The position numbers were made by a program, and so were the translations under genes. 64,000 nucleotides of DNA from Microvenator marinus. GTDB lineage: Bacteria > Myxococcota_A > Bradymonadia > Bradymonadales > Bradymonadaceae. The stretch covers positions 1,960,001 through 2,024,000 of the forward strand of contig NZ_CP042467.1 in assembly GCF_007993755.1 (NCBI RefSeq), in the 5' to 3' direction. Within the stretch, counting starts at the first letter, position 1. Each line of letters starts with the position of its first letter. The notes beneath the pieces are model-generated. The model was not told where the DNA came from and ran no database searches. It saw only the letters and a program-made list of their open reading frames with translations. Positions 1 through 10,755 of this stretch are shown piece by piece.

Positions 1-2127
<2,127 letters not shown>

Positions 2128-2135
2128 GAAGTTAC

Positions 2136-3386
2136 ATGCTTAAAGTAGTTTCATACAATGATGTCTCCCGTGTTCGGCGCGACCCCGTGGACGCCCAAAC
2201 CCTGACGCATGCTGCAAAGATTGTGGAGGCTGTGCGTGACGAGGGCGACGCCGCACTCTCGCGCTTTGCGACCAATTTTGGAGACCTCGAGGCTGGAGCA
2301 CCCCTGGTTATCTCGAAGGAAGAGTGCGAGTCCGCATTTGCCCAACTTTCTGTGGAAGATCAGGGCCTTTTGACACGCACGGCGGAACGAATCCGCGTGT
2401 TTGCGAATGCGCAGCGTCGAACCATTTCGGCAATGACCATGGAGATTCCCGGCGGCGAGGCCGGCCACGACGTGAGCCCGATGGAGGTGGCGGGTTGTTA
2501 TGCGCCTGGCGGGCGCTTTCCGCTCCCATCCTCGGTTTTGATGACGGCCGTGACGGCCCGAGTCGCTGGTGTTCAGACGGTGTGGGTCGCATCACCCAAG
2601 CCTACCCAAATCACGAAGGCCGCAGCGTTTGTAGCTGGCGCAGACGCGCTTCTGGCCGTGGGCGGCGCGCAAGCTATTGCTGCGTTGGCGTACGGAACCG
2701 AGAGTGTTCCCGCGTGTGACGCCATCGTGGGGCCTGGCAATCGCTGGGTGACCGCGGCGAAACAGCTTGTAGCTGGACGGGTGGCGATAGACATGCTCGC
2801 TGGGCCTTCGGAGCTTCTGGTTCTGGCCGATGATTCTGCAGACGCTGTGACCGTGGCGGCGGACCTTTTGGCTCAGGCTGAGCACGATCCAGACGCGAGT
2901 GTGGTTTTGGTATCAACGAGCTCCGAGCTCATCGATGCCACGAACACGGAGTTGGCGGCCCAATTGGAGACTTTGCCTACTCATGAGACCGCCCGTGAGG
3001 CGCTGAAGAATAGCTACTCAGTCCACGTAAGATCTATTGCCCACGGCATTGAGTTGGCCAATCGCGTGGCCCCAGAACATCTTGAGGTGATGACCAGGGA
3101 TGCGGGCAAGGTTGCAAGACAACTCAGGCATTATGGTGGGTTGTTCATCGGACATCATTCTGCCGAGGTACTGGGCGATTATGGGGCTGGCCCAAATCAC
3201 GTGTTGCCCACGGGCGGAACCGCACGTTCTACCGGTGGATTAAGCGTGGCCACGTTCTTGAGAATGAGAACCTGGATGCGCATCGACAACCCTGAAGCTG
3301 CGCAAGGTCTGGTGGAAGACGCCATCACACTCGCGCGCCACGAGGGGCTTGAGGCCCACGCACGCTCAGCCGAACGACGTAAGTGA
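2136..3386 (+). CDS. hisD: Histidinol dehydrogenase HisD
   Basis: This 416-residue protein oxidises histidinol to histidine in two NAD-dependent steps, the last reactions of the pathway. The family blocks are all present: CYAPGGRFPLPSS, GGAQAIAALAYGT, VGPGN, AGPSELLVLAD, AEHDP, the catalytic APEHLEV block with its His, and GPNHVLPTGGTAR near the end. Length is normal for the family. A GGAAG ribosome-binding site precedes the ATG, and the upstream Clp gene ends 8 nt away. The 3' end overlaps the convergent SDR gene by 21 bp. HisD sits apart from the other his genes of this window, which are on the opposite strand or further downstream. Confidence 0.97.
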   Translation: MLKVVSYNDVSRVRRDPVDAQTLTHAAKIVEAVRDEGDAALSRFATNFGDLEAGAPLVISKEECESAFAQLSVEDQGLLTRTAERIRVFANAQRRTISAMTMEIPGGEAGHDVSPMEVAGCYAPGGRFPLPSSVLMTAVTARVAGVQTVWVASPKPTQITKAAAFVAGADALLAVGGAQAIAALAYGTESVPACDAIVGPGNRWVTAAKQLVAGRVAIDMLAGPSELLVLADDSADAVTVAADLLAQAEHDPDASVVLVSTSSELIDATNTELAAQLETLPTHETAREALKNSYSVHVRSIAHGIELANRVAPEHLEVMTRDAGKVARQLRHYGGLFIGHHSAEVLGDYGAGPNHVLPTGGTARSTGGLSVATFLRMRTWMRIDNPEAAQGLVEDAITLARHEGLEAHARSAERRK

Positions 3387-4199
3387 ACACCACTCCATGG
3401 AGAGGTCCCAGAGGCGCTTTTCAAGGTCTGGCGTGACGACCTTGGACACGGATTTAGTGCGGCATTTGTCGTAGTAGAGCCCGTTGTCTTTGGCACATTC
3501 AGGGCTTCTCGCGCAGTAAATGGACGTCTTTGCTCCGTCCTCATTCGAGAGCATAAAGAGCTTCACAAATGACTCAATGGGGCCGGGAAGCCTACTCCAG
3601 ATATTAGAGGCGACTACGCCTGGGTGCAGCGCGTAGGTATGAATACCTCTCTCGGCCACGATAGGTGCGAGCGAGCGGTTGAAACAGACATTTGCAAGTT
3701 TGGACTCACAGTACTCCGGGAACCCCGAGGTGGTTCGGGTCCGCTCTTGAAGATGGTCAAAGGAAATCCCTTTCACCCTCGTATGAGCCCGACTCGCCAC
3801 GTTCACAATCCTCGCCCCTTGGTCCTTCTTCAGGTGGGGCAACAAGAGGTGTGTTAAGTAAAAATGGCCAAGATGGTTAACTCCAAAATGAAGTTCAAAA
3901 CCATCCGTCGTAATACCCTGCTGCCCTGCTAGGCCGGCGTTGTTGATCAAGATGTCAATTTCCTGACCTTTAGCTGCCCACGCATCACCGAATTCTTTTA
4001 CACTTTGGAGAGAGCCAAGGTCCAGGGGCTCGAAGCTGAGTTGGGCGTCCGGAAGTTCCGACTTTAGCGCCTCCATGGCCTCTTCGTTGCGCTCTCTGGA
4101 ACGTCCGGCAAAGACGATATGGTGACCATCTTGGGCAAGTTCTTTTGCAGTGACATAGCCGATACCTGAATTCGCGCCGGTGATGATGATGGTTTTCAT
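3366..4199 (-). CDS. Short-chain dehydrogenase/reductase, retinol-dehydrogenase-like
   Basis: This 277-residue Rossmann-fold oxidoreductase starts at the ATG that opens directly into the nucleotide-binding strand (MKTIIITGANSGIG). TGxxxGIG at residues 8-14, NNAG in the middle, and the catalytic Tyr-x-x-x-Lys in YCESKLAN define a classical SDR. The segment LHPGVVASNIW resembles the retinol-dehydrogenase and WWOX-like subgroup. The substrate cannot be told. The gene lies 99 nt downstream of the hisA-hisIE fusion in the same direction. The gap holds a perfect 18-bp palindrome plus a repeated half-site, which suggests its own repressor-controlled promoter. The tail overlaps hisD by 21 bp. Confidence 0.9.
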   Translation of the reverse strand: MKTIIITGANSGIGYVTAKELAQDGHHIVFAGRSRERNEEAMEALKSELPDAQLSFEPLDLGSLQSVKEFGDAWAAKGQEIDILINNAGLAGQQGITTDGFELHFGVNHLGHFYLTHLLLPHLKKDQGARIVNVASRAHTRVKGISFDHLQERTRTTSGFPEYCESKLANVCFNRSLAPIVAERGIHTYALHPGVVASNIWSRLPGPIESFVKLFMLSNEDGAKTSIYCARSPECAKDNGLYYDKCRTKSVSKVVTPDLEKRLWDLSMEWCSLTSFG

Positions 4200-4230
4200 A
4201 TGAACTCTCTGACCTTTAATTGCGACACAG

Positions 4231-4286
4231 TACGTTTCGTACCGCATTAGACACAGGAACGTTGAAGTACGAAACGTTTCGTACCG
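4231..4286 (-). promoter_or_regulatory. Palindromic operator pair upstream of the SDR gene
   Basis: Bases 4267-4284 read GTACGAAACGTTTCGTAC, a perfect 18-bp palindrome. A 13-bp piece of it, ACGTTTCGTACCG, recurs as a direct repeat at 4232-4244 and 4274-4286, start to start 42 bp, about four helical turns. The pair lies just upstream of the SDR start codon. This arrangement is typical of TetR/AcrR-type operators. No TetR gene is in the window, so the regulator is unknown. Confidence 0.7.
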
Positions 4287-4298
4287 TAATGATAAGTT

Positions 4299-5552
4299 CT
4301 ACTTCGCATTCCCAGGACGCCTCGTAATCTTGAGCGCGCGCTTATCTAGGACTCGCTCTACTTCAGCAAAGTCCACACCATGTCTAGCCAGAGCCACACT
4401 CAGGAAATAGATTAGGTCCGCGGCCTCTTGAGCCACGTGGTCGGCCTCCTGAGCATCCGCAAGCTCCCCTGCCTCCTCGACGAGCTTCGCTCTCAACAAG
4501 GCATCGTCTTCCAGAAGACGTTTGGTATAAGAACCCTCAGGCGCGCGCTCCAACCTCTCCTGAGTGGTCTTGAGCAGCCCCGAAAGCCCGCGGTAATCCC
4601 CGAAACAGGTGTCAGTCCCGAGATGGCAAAAACCCTCACCCTGCTGGCGCACCACAAATTTCAACGCGTCCCGGTCACAATCCAAGACGATCTCCAGAAG
4701 CTCCTGAGTGTTCCCGCTCGACTCCCCCTTTATCCATAGTCCCCGCTTTCTGCTCTGATACACACCCTGGCCGAGTTCCAAGGCCTTCTTAATGCTATCG
4801 AGAGATGAGTACGCAAGGCCGAGGCTTTGCCCTCGCTCGTCGGTCACCACAGTTGGCCAAAGACCATCAGGACGGTCTGACTTCAAAGGCGCGGCAATCG
4901 CAGCACCTAAGTCCATTGAGCCCGAGTAGAGAGCCATTCCCACTTGGGCGTGCACACCCAACCTATCTAGCTCCGCAATCTCTTCCACCGTGGTCACGCC
5001 TCCAGCGATGGTCAGTTCTCGCCCCTGGGCTGCCTCGATCAAGCCGGCCACGCGCCCCATATCCGTTCCCTGCATCCTCCCCTCTTTCTCCACAAAAGTG
5101 ACAAGGAAGCCCGATACATAAGGGGCGAGTTCGGCCATTTTGTCGGTGATACTGGCGCCGGTCTTGGTTCTCCAACCGTCGACCACCACCTCCCCTTCCA
5201 CGGCATCAAGGGCGGCAATCACCCTCTCTGCAGGGAGCTGACTCAGAATTTCTGGCGTTGCAGCAGTCCCCAATACGATTCGATCCGCGCCCAGATCTAA
5301 CCACTTACGCGCGGTCTCTACGTCCCGGATACCACCACCCACACGGGCACGCACAATCTTCAACAACTCTAAGATGGTCTCAGTATTGTCTCCCTGCCTA
5401 AGAGCCGCGTCTAAGTCCACGATGGCAATCTCTCCAGCCATGGCAAACTTGCGCGCGATCGGTCGTGGGTCCCCTGCATCTATTTTGAGCTCTTTTCCGC
5501 CCACCAACTGGACGGCGTTTCCGCCCATGAGGTCAATACTCGGCACGATCAT
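4299..5552 (-). CDS. hisA-hisIE: Trifunctional histidine biosynthesis fusion HisA-HisI-HisE
   Basis: One 417-residue chain joins three enzymes. Residues 1 to about 225 are a HisA ProFAR isomerase barrel, with the first catalytic Asp in PSIDLMGG (D7) and the second in ALDAVEG (D116). Residues about 228-325 are HisI PRA-CH cyclohydrolase, with SRKRGLWIKGESSGN, the metal-binding DCDRD, and zinc cysteines C292, C309 and C316. Residues about 330-417 are HisE PRA-PH, with KLVEEAGEL and EAADLIYF. It would convert PR-ATP to PRFAR substrate for HisHF, so three consecutive steps sit on one polypeptide. HisI-HisE fusions are common; adding HisA in front is unusual. An AGGAG site precedes the ATG. The divergent phosphatase-like gene begins 122 bp away. 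Confidence 0.95.
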   Translation of the reverse strand: MIVPSIDLMGGNAVQLVGGKELKIDAGDPRPIARKFAMAGEIAIVDLDAALRQGDNTETILELLKIVRARVGGGIRDVETARKWLDLGADRIVLGTAATPEILSQLPAERVIAALDAVEGEVVVDGWRTKTGASITDKMAELAPYVSGFLVTFVEKEGRMQGTDMGRVAGLIEAAQGRELTIAGGVTTVEEIAELDRLGVHAQVGMALYSGSMDLGAAIAAPLKSDRPDGLWPTVVTDERGQSLGLAYSSLDSIKKALELGQGVYQSRKRGLWIKGESSGNTQELLEIVLDCDRDALKFVVRQQGEGFCHLGTDTCFGDYRGLSGLLKTTQERLERAPEGSYTKRLLEDDALLRAKLVEEAGELADAQEADHVAQEAADLIYFLSVALARHGVDFAEVERVLDKRALKITRRPGNAK

Positions 5553-5674
5553 TTCATCAACTCCTGCTCTCGGGATACCGATGCCGCGAATCTATGCCCA
5601 ATTAGACACGGCTTCAAGCATCGGCTGGAAGTTAGCCGCTTGCGTCTTGCCTCACGAGACGAGACTATACACCA

Positions 5675-6469
5675 ATGATTCACCACCGACTCATCGCCCC
5701 CAATTTTCATGTCGGACCCTATCCCCACTCCGGCATAGAAGTGGCGCCGACACTCTTCGTTGACCTCACTCTCCCTGATGAACGACCCGGGTACGCTGAA
5801 CTACTTAGCTCAACAGGTGCCCAACACCGACGGTTCCCCATCCCTCCGGCGGAAGAAGACTTCGATACTCGAATGATCCGACGGGCAATTGACACGATTG
5901 AGGCCGAACTCAACGATGGGGGAAGTGTCTATCTCCACTCCTCGGACGAGAGGCGAACGGGCTTCTTGATGTCATGTTGGCTCGTGGTTCGGGACGAATC
6001 GGAACTTGCTCTCAAGTCCGCTCCCGCAGAACTTGTGGGCCAAGTTCAAAAGTGGTGTCAAATCTGGAACCTTGAAGAGACCGTCCGGTCCCTACTTCCT
6101 GCACAAGAGACGGAAGATACGGACGATGCCATCGACGACCTACTCGCCTCTACCATTGACGAGTTCATAGACATCAAGAACCAACTGCTTATCTCGCCCG
6201 ACCACCAAAGACATCAGGCGGTGGCACGCGGGCTTCAACGCATAGGCCACCCAGACTCGATCCCTTATATTGAGACGGTATTCGAACAAGGCTTCGACTT
6301 CCTTGCCTATACGTGCTCAGACCACGATGTGATTGCGAAATGGTTTAGCTGGCTCTTGTTTGATATCGGCACGCCTGAGGCACGAGCTCTTTTGGTAAAG
6401 CTTTCTAACTCTCAGAACCCTGATATCGCCAGGGAGATGACTTATCGCCTCTCAAAGTGGCCTACGTGA
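5675..6469 (+). CDS. Degenerate tyrosine/dual-specificity phosphatase-like protein with helical C-terminus
   Basis: The 264-residue product starts like a cysteine-phosphatase fold: a strand with FVDLTLPDE, a helix with a run of charged residues, then VYLHSSDERRTG where the family has VHCxxGxxRTG. The arginine-Thr-Gly end of the P-loop is present, but no Cys is available at the nucleophile position and the loop is one residue short. Catalysis by the usual mechanism is therefore unlikely. The C-terminal 100 residues (about 160-264) are helical and HEAT-like. It may be a phosphate-binding or scaffold pseudophosphatase. The gene diverges from hisA-hisIE and its stop touches the stop of the DUF4336 gene with no spacer. 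Confidence 0.6.
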   Translation: MIHHRLIAPNFHVGPYPHSGIEVAPTLFVDLTLPDERPGYAELLSSTGAQHRRFPIPPAEEDFDTRMIRRAIDTIEAELNDGGSVYLHSSDERRTGFLMSCWLVVRDESELALKSAPAELVGQVQKWCQIWNLEETVRSLLPAQETEDTDDAIDDLLASTIDEFIDIKNQLLISPDHQRHQAVARGLQRIGHPDSIPYIETVFEQGFDFLAYTCSDHDVIAKWFSWLLFDIGTPEARALLVKLSNSQNPDIAREMTYRLSKWPT

Positions 6470-7156
6470 TCAGTTGGAAAACCACTTGAGAACGTCTTGA
6501 ACTCTCGGCCTCGCGTCCGCCCCTTGGAATGGCTGGCCATGCGCCATCACGAAGTTCTCAAAGGGCATCTCAAGAAAGGCCTTTACAGCCACGGACGCTG
6601 CGGCCCGATCTTTGACGGCAAACTTCACCAGACGACTTAGCGCAAGACGCCCACGCGTTCCCGTCAAGGTGGTCACAAACGCTGAGAATAGGTCCATCTC
6701 GGTGCCCAAATTGAAGACAATATCGCAGACAAGACCAGTCTTTGTGGGTTCGTGATAAAAGAGCCACTCATCCATAAGAGGTGCGCCTTTGACAGCAAAC
6801 GCTTTGATGCCCAGGTCCTCAAACGCGTCCTCGCGGAGCTCCTCGTCAATTCGAAGGTCTGGTCGCTTTTTCTTGAGCCGTCTCGGTGCCCAAACCACCG
6901 CGTCTGGAAAGGCTTCCTGGGCTGCACCCATGAAAAGGTGGTGCATCAAGCTCGGTGAAACCAGTACATCCACGGAACCCAGAGCTTTGACCGCTTCGAT
7001 GGTTTCAGCATCCATTCTGACCGGCGACCACATCCAGAGGTGTCCGGGACTCGTCTCGAAGATCACGGCTCGACAAGGGAGCGTGAAGCCCGCTGCTTTC
7101 ACGGTTCCAGGTATCTCCCAGAGGCCCGGGACATCTTCAAAAATCTGCTTCAACAT
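6470..7156 (-). CDS. DUF4336 family protein
   Basis: The 228-residue product matches the DUF4336 layout, a metallo-beta-lactamase-fold relative of unknown function: a GHLWMWSPVRM segment near residue 45, LVSPSLMHHLFMG, WAPRRLKKKRPDL, then LVCDIVFNLG and a C-terminal helical part. I chose the ATG at 7156, preceded by GGAG at good spacing, over an in-frame TTG 18 nt upstream. It follows hisF by 31 nt on the same strand, so it is probably the last gene of the hisB-hisH-hisF operon. Nothing in it suggests a histidine-pathway role. Confidence 0.8.
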   Translation of the reverse strand: MLKQIFEDVPGLWEIPGTVKAAGFTLPCRAVIFETSPGHLWMWSPVRMDAETIEAVKALGSVDVLVSPSLMHHLFMGAAQEAFPDAVVWAPRRLKKKRPDLRIDEELREDAFEDLGIKAFAVKGAPLMDEWLFYHEPTKTGLVCDIVFNLGTEMDLFSAFVTTLTGTRGRLALSRLVKFAVKDRAAASVAVKAFLEMPFENFVMAHGQPFQGADARPRVQDVLKWFSN

Positions 7157-7187
7157 TTTAGGCTCCAGTTCCAATATTCAATAGGCT

Positions 7188-7940
7188 TCAGAGGCGCATC
7201 GCTACGCCCTGAGCCGCCATCGACTCTTTGACTTGCCTCACCGTCATATCACCATCGTGGAAGATTGAGGCGGCTAAAACCGCGCTGGCGCCTGCGTTAA
7301 GTCCATCCACAAAGTGCTCGGGACCATTGGCACCACCCGAGGCGATGATCGGCAAATGCGTGACTCGTGCGACCGCTTGAATCAACTCCAAATCGTAGCC
7401 TTCTCGCGTGCCGTCTTGGTCCCAGCTCGTGAGGAGACATTCGCCTGCCCCGAACTCTTCGGCACGACGAATCCACTCAATGGCATCGATTTCGAGCATC
7501 TCACGGCCACCTTTGATGACCACTTTCCACGAGTCTCCATCGCGTTTCGCGTCCACGGCAACAACCGTGCATTGCCGCCCGAAACTCTCGGAGATTTCAC
7601 GAATCAGCTCGGGTCTTAGCACCGCCGCGGTATTCATGGTGACTTTGTCGGCCCCGGCTTCCAGGAGTTGCCGCGCATGGGTAACTTCTCGGACACCGCC
7701 CCCAATCGTGACCGGAATGGAGACCGCTTTGCGAACCTTTCGGACCGTCTCTAACTGGTTATCGCGCCCCTCGACGCTCGCGGAAACATCCAGAAAAACA
7801 AGCTCGTCTGCCCCTTGTTCCTCGTAGCGTTGAGCCATTTCGTCGGGGGCGCCTACATCACGCAGACCCTGAAACTTCACGCCTTTGACCACTCTGCCAT
7901 GGCTGACATCCAAGCATGGAATGACTCGAACTCTTAGCAT
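7188..7940 (-). CDS. hisF: Imidazole glycerol phosphate synthase cyclase subunit HisF
   Basis: HisF takes ammonia from HisH and converts PRFAR to imidazole glycerol phosphate and AICAR. The 250-residue barrel opens with MLRVRVIPCLDV, whose Asp is the first catalytic residue. It has VTIGGGVRE and the second catalytic Asp region in LLTSWDQDGTREGYD, and ends with IIASGGANG and a normal HisF tail. The start at 7940 fits the family, and it overlaps the end of hisH by 7 nt (ATGCTAA). That implies translational coupling of the two subunits of one enzyme. Confidence 0.97.
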   Translation of the reverse strand: MLRVRVIPCLDVSHGRVVKGVKFQGLRDVGAPDEMAQRYEEQGADELVFLDVSASVEGRDNQLETVRKVRKAVSIPVTIGGGVREVTHARQLLEAGADKVTMNTAAVLRPELIREISESFGRQCTVVAVDAKRDGDSWKVVIKGGREMLEIDAIEWIRRAEEFGAGECLLTSWDQDGTREGYDLELIQAVARVTHLPIIASGGANGPEHFVDGLNAGASAVLAASIFHDGDMTVRQVKESMAAQGVAMRL

Positions 7941-8545
7941 GATGCCTCCAGCCAACGCTTGATGAGGGCAAGTCCCCACGGTCCGGATAGTTCGGGGTGA
8001 AACTGGCAGGCTAGCAGATTGCCGCTCTCGACCGCGCTGTAGAAGATTGAATCATAGGTGGTAGTCGCCACCAGACTCGACTTCCCGTCGATACACTTGG
8101 GCACGTCAGTCCAACGGTAGGAGTTCGCAAAATACGCAAAACCAGTCTCCAGAAACCTTGCGCCTTCGGGAGCAACGACTTCGTTCCAGCCAAAATGCGG
8201 CACACGCACTGTGTCCGGAAATCTCTGAGCATGAGCCTCGAACACCCCGAGTCCGCCCACGCCGGGCGTCTCTTCACTTGTTTGCCCCAGGAGCTGCAGC
8301 CCGAGACAAATGGACATGGTGGGTCTATCTTCCGCCACTCTACTCACGAGGGCGTCCACTAGCTGGTGGTCGCGCAAGGCCTTCATGCCCGGGCCAAACG
8401 CCCCAACACCTGGCAGCATCACATGACTAGCCGATTCGACTTCGCTACCACTATGAGTGAGAAAACTCTCAGCGCCGCAACGGTCAAAAGCTGCCTTGAC
8501 GGAAGCCACGTTCGCAACGCCCGTCGAAACGATTGCGACACGCAT
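7934..8545 (-). CDS. hisH: Imidazole glycerol phosphate synthase glutaminase subunit HisH
   Basis: HisH hydrolyses glutamine and passes ammonia to HisF. The 203-residue class I amidotransferase has PGVGAFGPGM, the nucleophile Cys in SICLGLQLL, VPHFGWNEV, and the His-Glu pair in CQFHPELSG. The residue before the nucleophile-elbow Ile is Ser rather than the more common Gly. The start overlaps the hisB stop by one base (TGATG) and the end overlaps hisF by 7 nt, so hisB-hisH-hisF is a tightly coupled operon. Confidence 0.97.
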   Translation of the reverse strand: MRVAIVSTGVANVASVKAAFDRCGAESFLTHSGSEVESASHVMLPGVGAFGPGMKALRDHQLVDALVSRVAEDRPTMSICLGLQLLGQTSEETPGVGGLGVFEAHAQRFPDTVRVPHFGWNEVVAPEGARFLETGFAYFANSYRWTDVPKCIDGKSSLVATTTYDSIFYSAVESGNLLACQFHPELSGPWGLALIKRWLEASC

Positions 8546-9126
8546 CAGAGCACACCCTTGGTACTTGGTATTCCGGCGCCACCGTCGGACCTCACGGCAC
8601 CCTTGAGAGCAATAGCTACCGCCTTAAAGGCTGCCTCAGCGCGGTGATGGTCATTGTTTCCCTTGAGTACATCTACGTGCAAAGACATCTTGGAGGTCAT
8701 CGCAAAGGACTCGAAAAAATGCCCGATATTCTCACATGAGAGTTCACCGATCTTCTCGCGCTTTAGCCCAAGGTCGATACTTGGCCACGGACGTCCTGAA
8801 AGGTCCACAACCGCACGAGCAAGCGCCTCATCAAGGGGCGCATAGGCGTGCGCAAACCGCACGATTCCTCGCCGATCCCCCAACGCCTCAGCCACTGCTT
8901 GCCCCAAGGCGAGCCCACAATCCTCAACGGTGTGGTGGTCGTCTACGTGTAGATCGCCTTTGCACTCAAGCTCGATGTCAAAGCCGGAATGCTTGGTCAA
9001 GGCGTTAAGCATATGGTCAAAAAACCCGATGCCCGTATTGATATTTGATAACCCCTGCCCATCCAGATTCAACTCAAGCCGAATCTCGGTCTCTAAGGTC
9101 TTTCGTTCGATAGATGCTTTCCTCAC
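8545..9126 (-). CDS. hisB: Imidazoleglycerol-phosphate dehydratase HisB (monofunctional)
   Basis: HisB dehydrates imidazole glycerol phosphate to imidazole acetol phosphate. The protein has the paired metal-binding motifs of the family, [18 protein letters not shown] and [13 protein letters not shown], and FFDHMLNAL near the start. It carries no N-terminal phosphatase domain. Start choice is uncertain. A GTG at 9126 fits the family N-terminus ([14 protein letters not shown]) but an AGGAGG lies only 2 nt away; a TTG at 9141 is the alternative. It is the first gene of the hisB-hisH-hisF operon, divergent from the lipoprotein gene at 9247. Confidence 0.95.
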   Translation of the reverse strand: MRKASIERKTLETEIRLELNLDGQGLSNINTGIGFFDHMLNALTKHSGFDIELECKGDLHVDDHHTVEDCGLALGQAVAEALGDRRGIVRFAHAYAPLDEALARAVVDLSGRPWPSIDLGLKREKIGELSCENIGHFFESFAMTSKMSLHVDVLKGNNDHHRAEAAFKAVAIALKGAVRSDGGAGIPSTKGVL

Positions 9127-9246
9127 ACGGCCTCCTAACAAGGGCGCCTAGTTGTACAGCTTTTTGCATCGGAGTACACTTGGGAACTGATGACTTGATT
9201 CGCGAGACCGCAGAGCGTTCTCATTGGCCTAGATGGAATTTATACA

Positions 9247-9975
9247 ATGATATTTCAAAGACTTGCACCTCTGTCCGCATTATTGCTTACCGCTTGTATC
9301 GAGGCGCCACCCGCGACCTCACCACCAGACGTTCGCGATTCGGGTATCCCGATCGATATTGGAAATGATTTCAGTAGCGACCTCGCAACCGACCTCAACG
9401 TAGAAGACGCAACTCCTGACTCCAACACGCCGGACCAAAGCCAAGAAGCGGACGCAGAGTCAGACATTGCAACAGATATCGACCCACCCGAGTGTAGCGA
9501 TGACACCACATGTGACGACGGAATCAGTTGCAATGGTGAGGAAACATGCGTGGAGGGTGTTTGCCAGCCGGGTACTCCCGCCGCGTGCTCTCCCCCTTTT
9601 ATGCCAGTGCCCTGTCAAGAAATCGTATGCGACCCGGAGGCAGGACTTGACTGCGAGTTCGCTCTACTACCCGAAAATACGATGTGTGACGATGGCAATG
9701 CCTGCACCATGAACGACAAGTGCCGCGCAGGAGTATGCGCAGGATCGGCCCAACTCTGTACTGGAGGTCGAGTCTGCGTGGGCGGAAGTTGCACCTGCCC
9801 TGAAGGTTCTTTTTTATGTGACGGTTCGTGTACGTCTCAGTGTTGTTCAAGCCATCCTGAGAGCAACTGCAACCGAGGAGAGACAGACGCAACCGGCTGC
9901 CAAGAAGGCACCTATAAGCGGTGCCAGGCCGCCGTGAACAATCCACAACGTTGCGCATGGTCTGGATGCTATTGA
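9247..9975 (+). CDS. Cys-rich secreted lipoprotein
   Basis: The 242-residue product has a signal peptide ending in a lipobox (LLLTAC, Cys17), so it should be anchored to a membrane. A 60-residue acidic, Pro/Ser/Asp-rich linker follows. Residues from about 80 are Cys-rich with spaced pairs such as CDDGISCNGEETCVEGVC and CDDGNACTMNDKCRAGVC. This is the style of the large Cys-rich lipoproteins of Myxococcota. No enzyme domain is visible and the function is unknown. The stop lies 3 nt from the end of the convergent gene at 9979. Confidence 0.8.
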   Translation: MIFQRLAPLSALLLTACIEAPPATSPPDVRDSGIPIDIGNDFSSDLATDLNVEDATPDSNTPDQSQEADAESDIATDIDPPECSDDTTCDDGISCNGEETCVEGVCQPGTPAACSPPFMPVPCQEIVCDPEAGLDCEFALLPENTMCDDGNACTMNDKCRAGVCAGSAQLCTGGRVCVGGSCTCPEGSFLCDGSCTSQCCSSHPESNCNRGETDATGCQEGTYKRCQAAVNNPQRCAWSGCY

Positions 9976-9978
9976 AGC

Positions 9979-10755
9979 CTATCGAAGGCCTTGACAGGCT
10001 GTGATGGCGTCTTGGTCGAGCGAGGTTTCGTAGAGGTAGAGTCCGTTTACCTGGCTTCCGGCTAGCACGTAGAGATCGTTGCCCAGTGTTTCTGCACGCA
10101 CAAAATTCATACCGGGGGTGATCTCGATCTGCGTCTCATCGAGGACTACGCCAAGCGGGCCCGCGTTGGGCGCCAAGTCCAAAACGTATGCCAAGAGGTT
10201 TTGGTCCTCCAGGTAGTCGATACTCTTGACCTTTCCGTCGAGGAGCTTCGTGGGTGAGGTGCAGTTCGTGACCCGAACAGCGCTCCCGGTGTACAACACG
10301 TTGTCCGACCCTCGAATCCCCTGAGGAATTCCCTGTCCACACTCCTCAAACTGAGGCGAAGCAGCGCCGGAAACGAGGTCGCGAGAAAACTTAGGAAGGA
10401 GCACAGGGGACCAAAGACCGAGGATCGTGGGACCACTCTCGGCGTTGACGAGGTCTGCGAAGAACCAGTCTACGTCCTCGCGAGGCTCAATATTCGTCAC
10501 GCTCTCGGCATATTCAGCGTTTGGCGCTATGCGGATAATCCTAAACTCATCACTCGTCTTCAGAGCCAGAATCATGCTCCCGTCATCCTCAACGGCCGCG
10601 AAATTGGGTTGTTGCCCAGCGTAGGTCTTGATCTGCGTACACTCAGTTGGAGTGCACTTCAGAAGCTCCACTTCCTCTCCCAAATCGGCTCGAAAAACGT
10701 GAAACTCCAAAGGTTCTTCGGAAGTCAATGCCATGGACCCCGGCCGGCGCCTCAT
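9979..10755 (-). CDS. Hypothetical protein
   Basis: The 258-residue product is not recognised. It is rich in short beta-strand-like stretches (for example YVLDLAPNAGPLGVVLDE and LYVLAGSQVNGLYLYET), which suggests a beta-propeller or other all-beta fold. No signal peptide or lipobox is apparent at this start. The ATG overlaps the stop of the upstream CDF transporter by 4 nt (ATGA), so translation is probably coupled to it. A second Met 7 codons in is an alternative start. Confidence 0.7.
   Translation of the reverse strand: MRRRPGSMALTSEEPLEFHVFRADLGEEVELLKCTPTECTQIKTYAGQQPNFAAVEDDGSMILALKTSDEFRIIRIAPNAEYAESVTNIEPREDVDWFFADLVNAESGPTILGLWSPVLLPKFSRDLVSGAASPQFEECGQGIPQGIRGSDNVLYTGSAVRVTNCTSPTKLLDGKVKSIDYLEDQNLLAYVLDLAPNAGPLGVVLDETQIEITPGMNFVRAETLGNDLYVLAGSQVNGLYLYETSLDQDAITACQGLR

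Noticed and set aside
5622-5638. CGGCT/AGCCG hairpin between hisA-hisIE and the phosphatase-like gene.
   Set aside because: A 5-bp stem is too short to mean much on its own.
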